Shown here: positions 61,910 through 64,000 of the stretch, piece after piece
Numbering within the stretch: position 1 is the first letter of the stretch
Layout: each line of letters begins with the position of its first letter
DNA from: an uncultured Lachnospiraceae bacterium
Lineage (GTDB): Bacteria; Bacillota; Clostridia; Lachnospirales; Lachnospiraceae
Direction of reading: 5' to 3'
Assembly: GCA_934351925.1 (NCBI GenBank)
Contig: CAKRJT010000001.1
Location: 124,001 to 188,000, forward strand
Length of the DNA stretch: 64,000 bases
Program-made: the position numbers and the translations under genes
The notes under the pieces: generated by a model
What the model saw: the letters and a program-made list of their open reading frames with translations, nothing else
What the model was told of the DNA's origin: nothing
Databases searched by the model: none

Positions 61910-62033
61910 CGGGTAATCAGCAATCCGCTTCGCTTCTTGCTCATAAAACAACATCTACTGCGTAGATGTTTCGGGTAATTCGCAATCCGCTTCGCTTCTT
62001 GCTCATAAAACAACATCTACTGCGTAGATGTTG
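61910..62033. repeat. 62-bp tandem duplication with hairpin
   Basis: Two copies, 61910-61971 and 61972-62033, differ at few bases. Each holds the dispersed AATCCGCTTCGCT element and a palindrome (AACATCTAC, TGC, GTAGATGTT). In the second copy the palindrome is 14 bp per arm and contains the stop codon of the upstream exporter gene. Confidence 0.88.
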
Positions 62034-63747
62034 TTTTAAACTGCGAGTTATAAATCTCTTTATATACCTCACAGTTCTCAAGAAGCTCTTCCTGCGTTCC
62101 CATTCCGACTATCTTTCCATCGTCGAGAACGATAATCTTGTCAGCGTGCATTATTGAAGCAGTACGCTGAGATACTATGAACACCGTCATGTTTCCCGGA
62201 AGTGCAGCTATAGCCGCTCGGAGCTTGGCATCGGTAGCATAATCGAGAGCTGATGCACTGTCGTCGAGTATGAGTATGTCAGGCTTTCTTACAAGCGCTC
62301 TCGCTATTGTGAGACGCTGCTTCTGACCACCGGATAGGTTCTTTCCGCCCTGGGCTATCTCGAAGTCGAGTCCGCCGTCCTTGGTCTGAACGAACTCTCT
62401 CGCCTGTGCCGCGTCGATTGCCGCCCACAGCTCCTCGTCAGTCGCATCGTTCCTGCCCCACTTTAAGTTTTCTCTTATTGTTCCCTTAAACAGAACCGCC
62501 TTCTGCATGACAATTCCGACATGCTCTCTAAGCTCATCAAAGCTGTACTCATTTACATTGACGCCATCGACGAGCACCTCGCCCTGTGTCGCATCGTAAA
62601 ATCTCGGGATAAGTCCGACAAGCGAGCTTTTTCCTGAACCCGTACCTCCGATGATACCTACAGTCTCACCCTTCTTTACCGAGAAATCAATTCCGGTGAG
62701 CGAGTTGTCGGCACCCTCATTGTAGCAGAGATTAACATTCTTAAATTCAACGGCATAGCCGTCCTTAGAGTCAACGCTGTACCTTCTGCTGCCCTCTGCC
62801 ATGGAGGGCTTGATCTCAAATATTGACTGGATACGATTGCCGCACGCAACCGCCTTTGTCACGGTGATTATGAGGTTCGCAAGCTTGACAAGCTCGACGA
62901 GTATCTGAGACATATAGTTTACAAGGGCGATAACCTCTCCCTGTGACAAAATTCCCTCGTCAACGCGGATTGCTCCAACCCATATGAGAGCAGCTATGGC
63001 ACCATTTACAATGATAAATGTTACAGGGTTCATAAGAGCTGAAATCTTTCCGACAAACTTCTGTATTCCGGTGAGAGTGTCATTCTTCTCATCGAAGCTC
63101 TCTATCTCACTCTGCTCCTTGTTAAATGCCCTTATTACACGCACACCCGTAAGGTTCTGTCTTGTTATTCCGAGCACGCTGTCGAGCGCTCCCTGAACCT
63201 TCCTGAAAAGCGGAATGCTTATGAGCATAATTCCGAATACGACTATAGCAAGCAGCGGAATAGCGACAACGAAGATGAGCGCCGCCTTCACATCAATCGT
63301 GAATGCCATAATCATCGCACCGAATACTATAAACGGTGAACGGAGGAAAAGTCTCAGCACAAGATTTACTCCGGACTGAACCTGATTGATGTCGCTCGTC
63401 ATTCTCGTTATGAGCGTCGACGTACCGAGCGTATCAATCTCCTTAAACGAAAGGCTTTCGATATGTGCAAACAATGCTGATTTGAGCTTTGCTGCAAAGC
63501 CAACCGCAGCCTTCGCTGAAAAATACTGTGCCGTCAGTGAACAGATGAGTCCGACAATAGCAAGAACGACAAGAAGCAGTGCCATTCTCACAATATACGG
63601 CACGTTCCCGCCCTTAATACCGTTGTCAGTGATTGCCGCGATTACAAGCGGTACAAAAAGCTCAAATGAAGCCTCAAGCATCTTAAAAAGCGGAGCCAGA
63701 ATACTCTCTTTTCTGTATGCTTTTAAATACACAAGTAATTTTTTCAT
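62017..63747 (-). CDS. ABC exporter half-transporter, second pair, degenerate-site subunit
   Basis: 576 residues. Walker A GGTGSGKSSLV, signature NLSGGQKQRLTIARAL, Walker B ILILDDSASALD with Asp in place of the catalytic Glu, H-loop VSQRTAS with Gln in place of His. These changes identify the degenerate half of a heterodimeric exporter. The ATG has GGAGAAAAGAGC upstream. Its stop codon sits inside a hairpin of the tandem duplication. Substrate unknown. Confidence 0.9.
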   Translation of the reverse strand: MKKLLVYLKAYRKESILAPLFKMLEASFELFVPLVIAAITDNGIKGGNVPYIVRMALLLVVLAIVGLICSLTAQYFSAKAAVGFAAKLKSALFAHIESLSFKEIDTLGTSTLITRMTSDINQVQSGVNLVLRLFLRSPFIVFGAMIMAFTIDVKAALIFVVAIPLLAIVVFGIMLISIPLFRKVQGALDSVLGITRQNLTGVRVIRAFNKEQSEIESFDEKNDTLTGIQKFVGKISALMNPVTFIIVNGAIAALIWVGAIRVDEGILSQGEVIALVNYMSQILVELVKLANLIITVTKAVACGNRIQSIFEIKPSMAEGSRRYSVDSKDGYAVEFKNVNLCYNEGADNSLTGIDFSVKKGETVGIIGGTGSGKSSLVGLIPRFYDATQGEVLVDGVNVNEYSFDELREHVGIVMQKAVLFKGTIRENLKWGRNDATDEELWAAIDAAQAREFVQTKDGGLDFEIAQGGKNLSGGQKQRLTIARALVRKPDILILDDSASALDYATDAKLRAAIAALPGNMTVFIVSQRTASIMHADKIIVLDDGKIVGMGTQEELLENCEVYKEIYNSQFKTTSTQ

Positions 63748-63838
63748 GCTCTTTTCTCCTGAATTTTATCTTTAAATTTAGCAAATATTGCAGATGTCAT
63801 TTGTGATACTTTCATCAATTCGCAGGCAGGCAGACATT

Positions 63839-64000
63839 TTACTCAAATATTGTGGCAGCATAGCTTTTTCCACCATCATTCATAAGAATTATGTCCACCG
63901 TCTTTTCCGCATTTCCATAAGCACCTATCGAATAATCTCCCAGCGCAGTGCTTCCTTCCAGAAACGGAAGCTTGAGTGAGACCGAGGTGGCTGTCGCAAG
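63839..64000 (-). CDS. 3' end of an unidentified gene
   Basis: The last 53 codons of a minus-strand gene that continues beyond the window, reading for example STALGDYSIGAYGNAEKTVD and ending YAATIFE with a TAA stop. The frame is open to the edge and its composition looks like a secreted or beta-rich protein. I cannot name it. About 90 nt separate it from the exporter start. Confidence 0.6.
   Translation of the reverse strand, partial: LATATSVSLKLPFLEGSTALGDYSIGAYGNAEKTVDIILMNDGGKSYAATIFE

Overview
The window looks like a chromosomal segment of an anaerobic Firmicute of the class Clostridia, most likely a gut Lachnospiraceae member close to Roseburia, Agathobacter or Butyrivibrio. The grounds are the dgt-dnaG arrangement, a tyrosine T-box, sigma-A promoters with 17-nt spacers, strong GGAGG ribosome binding sites, a GGGtGRT protein with its NifU-like partner, a starch/maltodextrin locus, and two pairs of heterodimeric ABC exporters. 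This is inference from gene content; no search was run. Nearly all genes lie on the minus strand. The exceptions are a LacI regulator, a two-gene membrane operon and an integrase fragment.

Layout. 19-2869: replication and nucleotide housekeeping (dnaG, dgt). 3182-11950: alpha-glucan use (malQ, a lipoprotein GH13 amylase, malEFG without an ATPase, and a divergent LacI regulator with matching TTTCGAAA operators in both promoters). 12004-16038: GH53 galactanase, a DUF815 AAA ATPase, a DegV protein and a left-handed beta-helix protein. 16171-21928: topB, a YfbR-like 5'-nucleotidase, and methionine synthase split into a catalytic protein and a separate reactivation protein. 21967-25897: galM, a flippase, a UDP-glucuronate decarboxylase-like enzyme, an XRE regulator, and a 3 x 32-bp promoter-like repeat array. 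26107-28536: uncharacterised membrane proteins.

28537-31730 is a small AT-rich accessory island. It holds a topoisomerase zinc-finger scrap, a two-gene regulator/nucleotidyltransferase module laid out like AbiE toxin-antitoxin systems, a 5'-truncated tyrosine recombinase joined to the tail of another gene, and a 4 x 11-bp repeat. 31780-33499 encodes the GGGtGRT/NifU-like pair. 33688-45500 holds a GH2 beta-galactosidase, a CDP-alcohol phosphatidyltransferase fused to a phospholipase-D type cardiolipin synthase, an ABC exporter pair, and a PadR/HAAS-DUF4097 operon. tyrS follows under a T-box leader.

47915-57478 is the most interesting metabolic unit. It is a continuous nine-gene minus-strand run: a polar amino-acid ABC importer, an Amt-PII fusion, two D-2-hydroxyacid dehydrogenases, a HisC-like aminotransferase and a MATE exporter. 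It runs from a sigma-A promoter, through a leader with an intrinsic-terminator hairpin, to a strong terminator. One reading is uptake of an amino acid and ammonium, transamination to a 2-oxo acid, reduction to a 2-hydroxy acid, and export. The window closes with an orphan MBOAT acyltransferase, proB, a second ABC exporter pair (with a 62-bp tandem duplication between its genes), and the 3' end of an unidentified gene.
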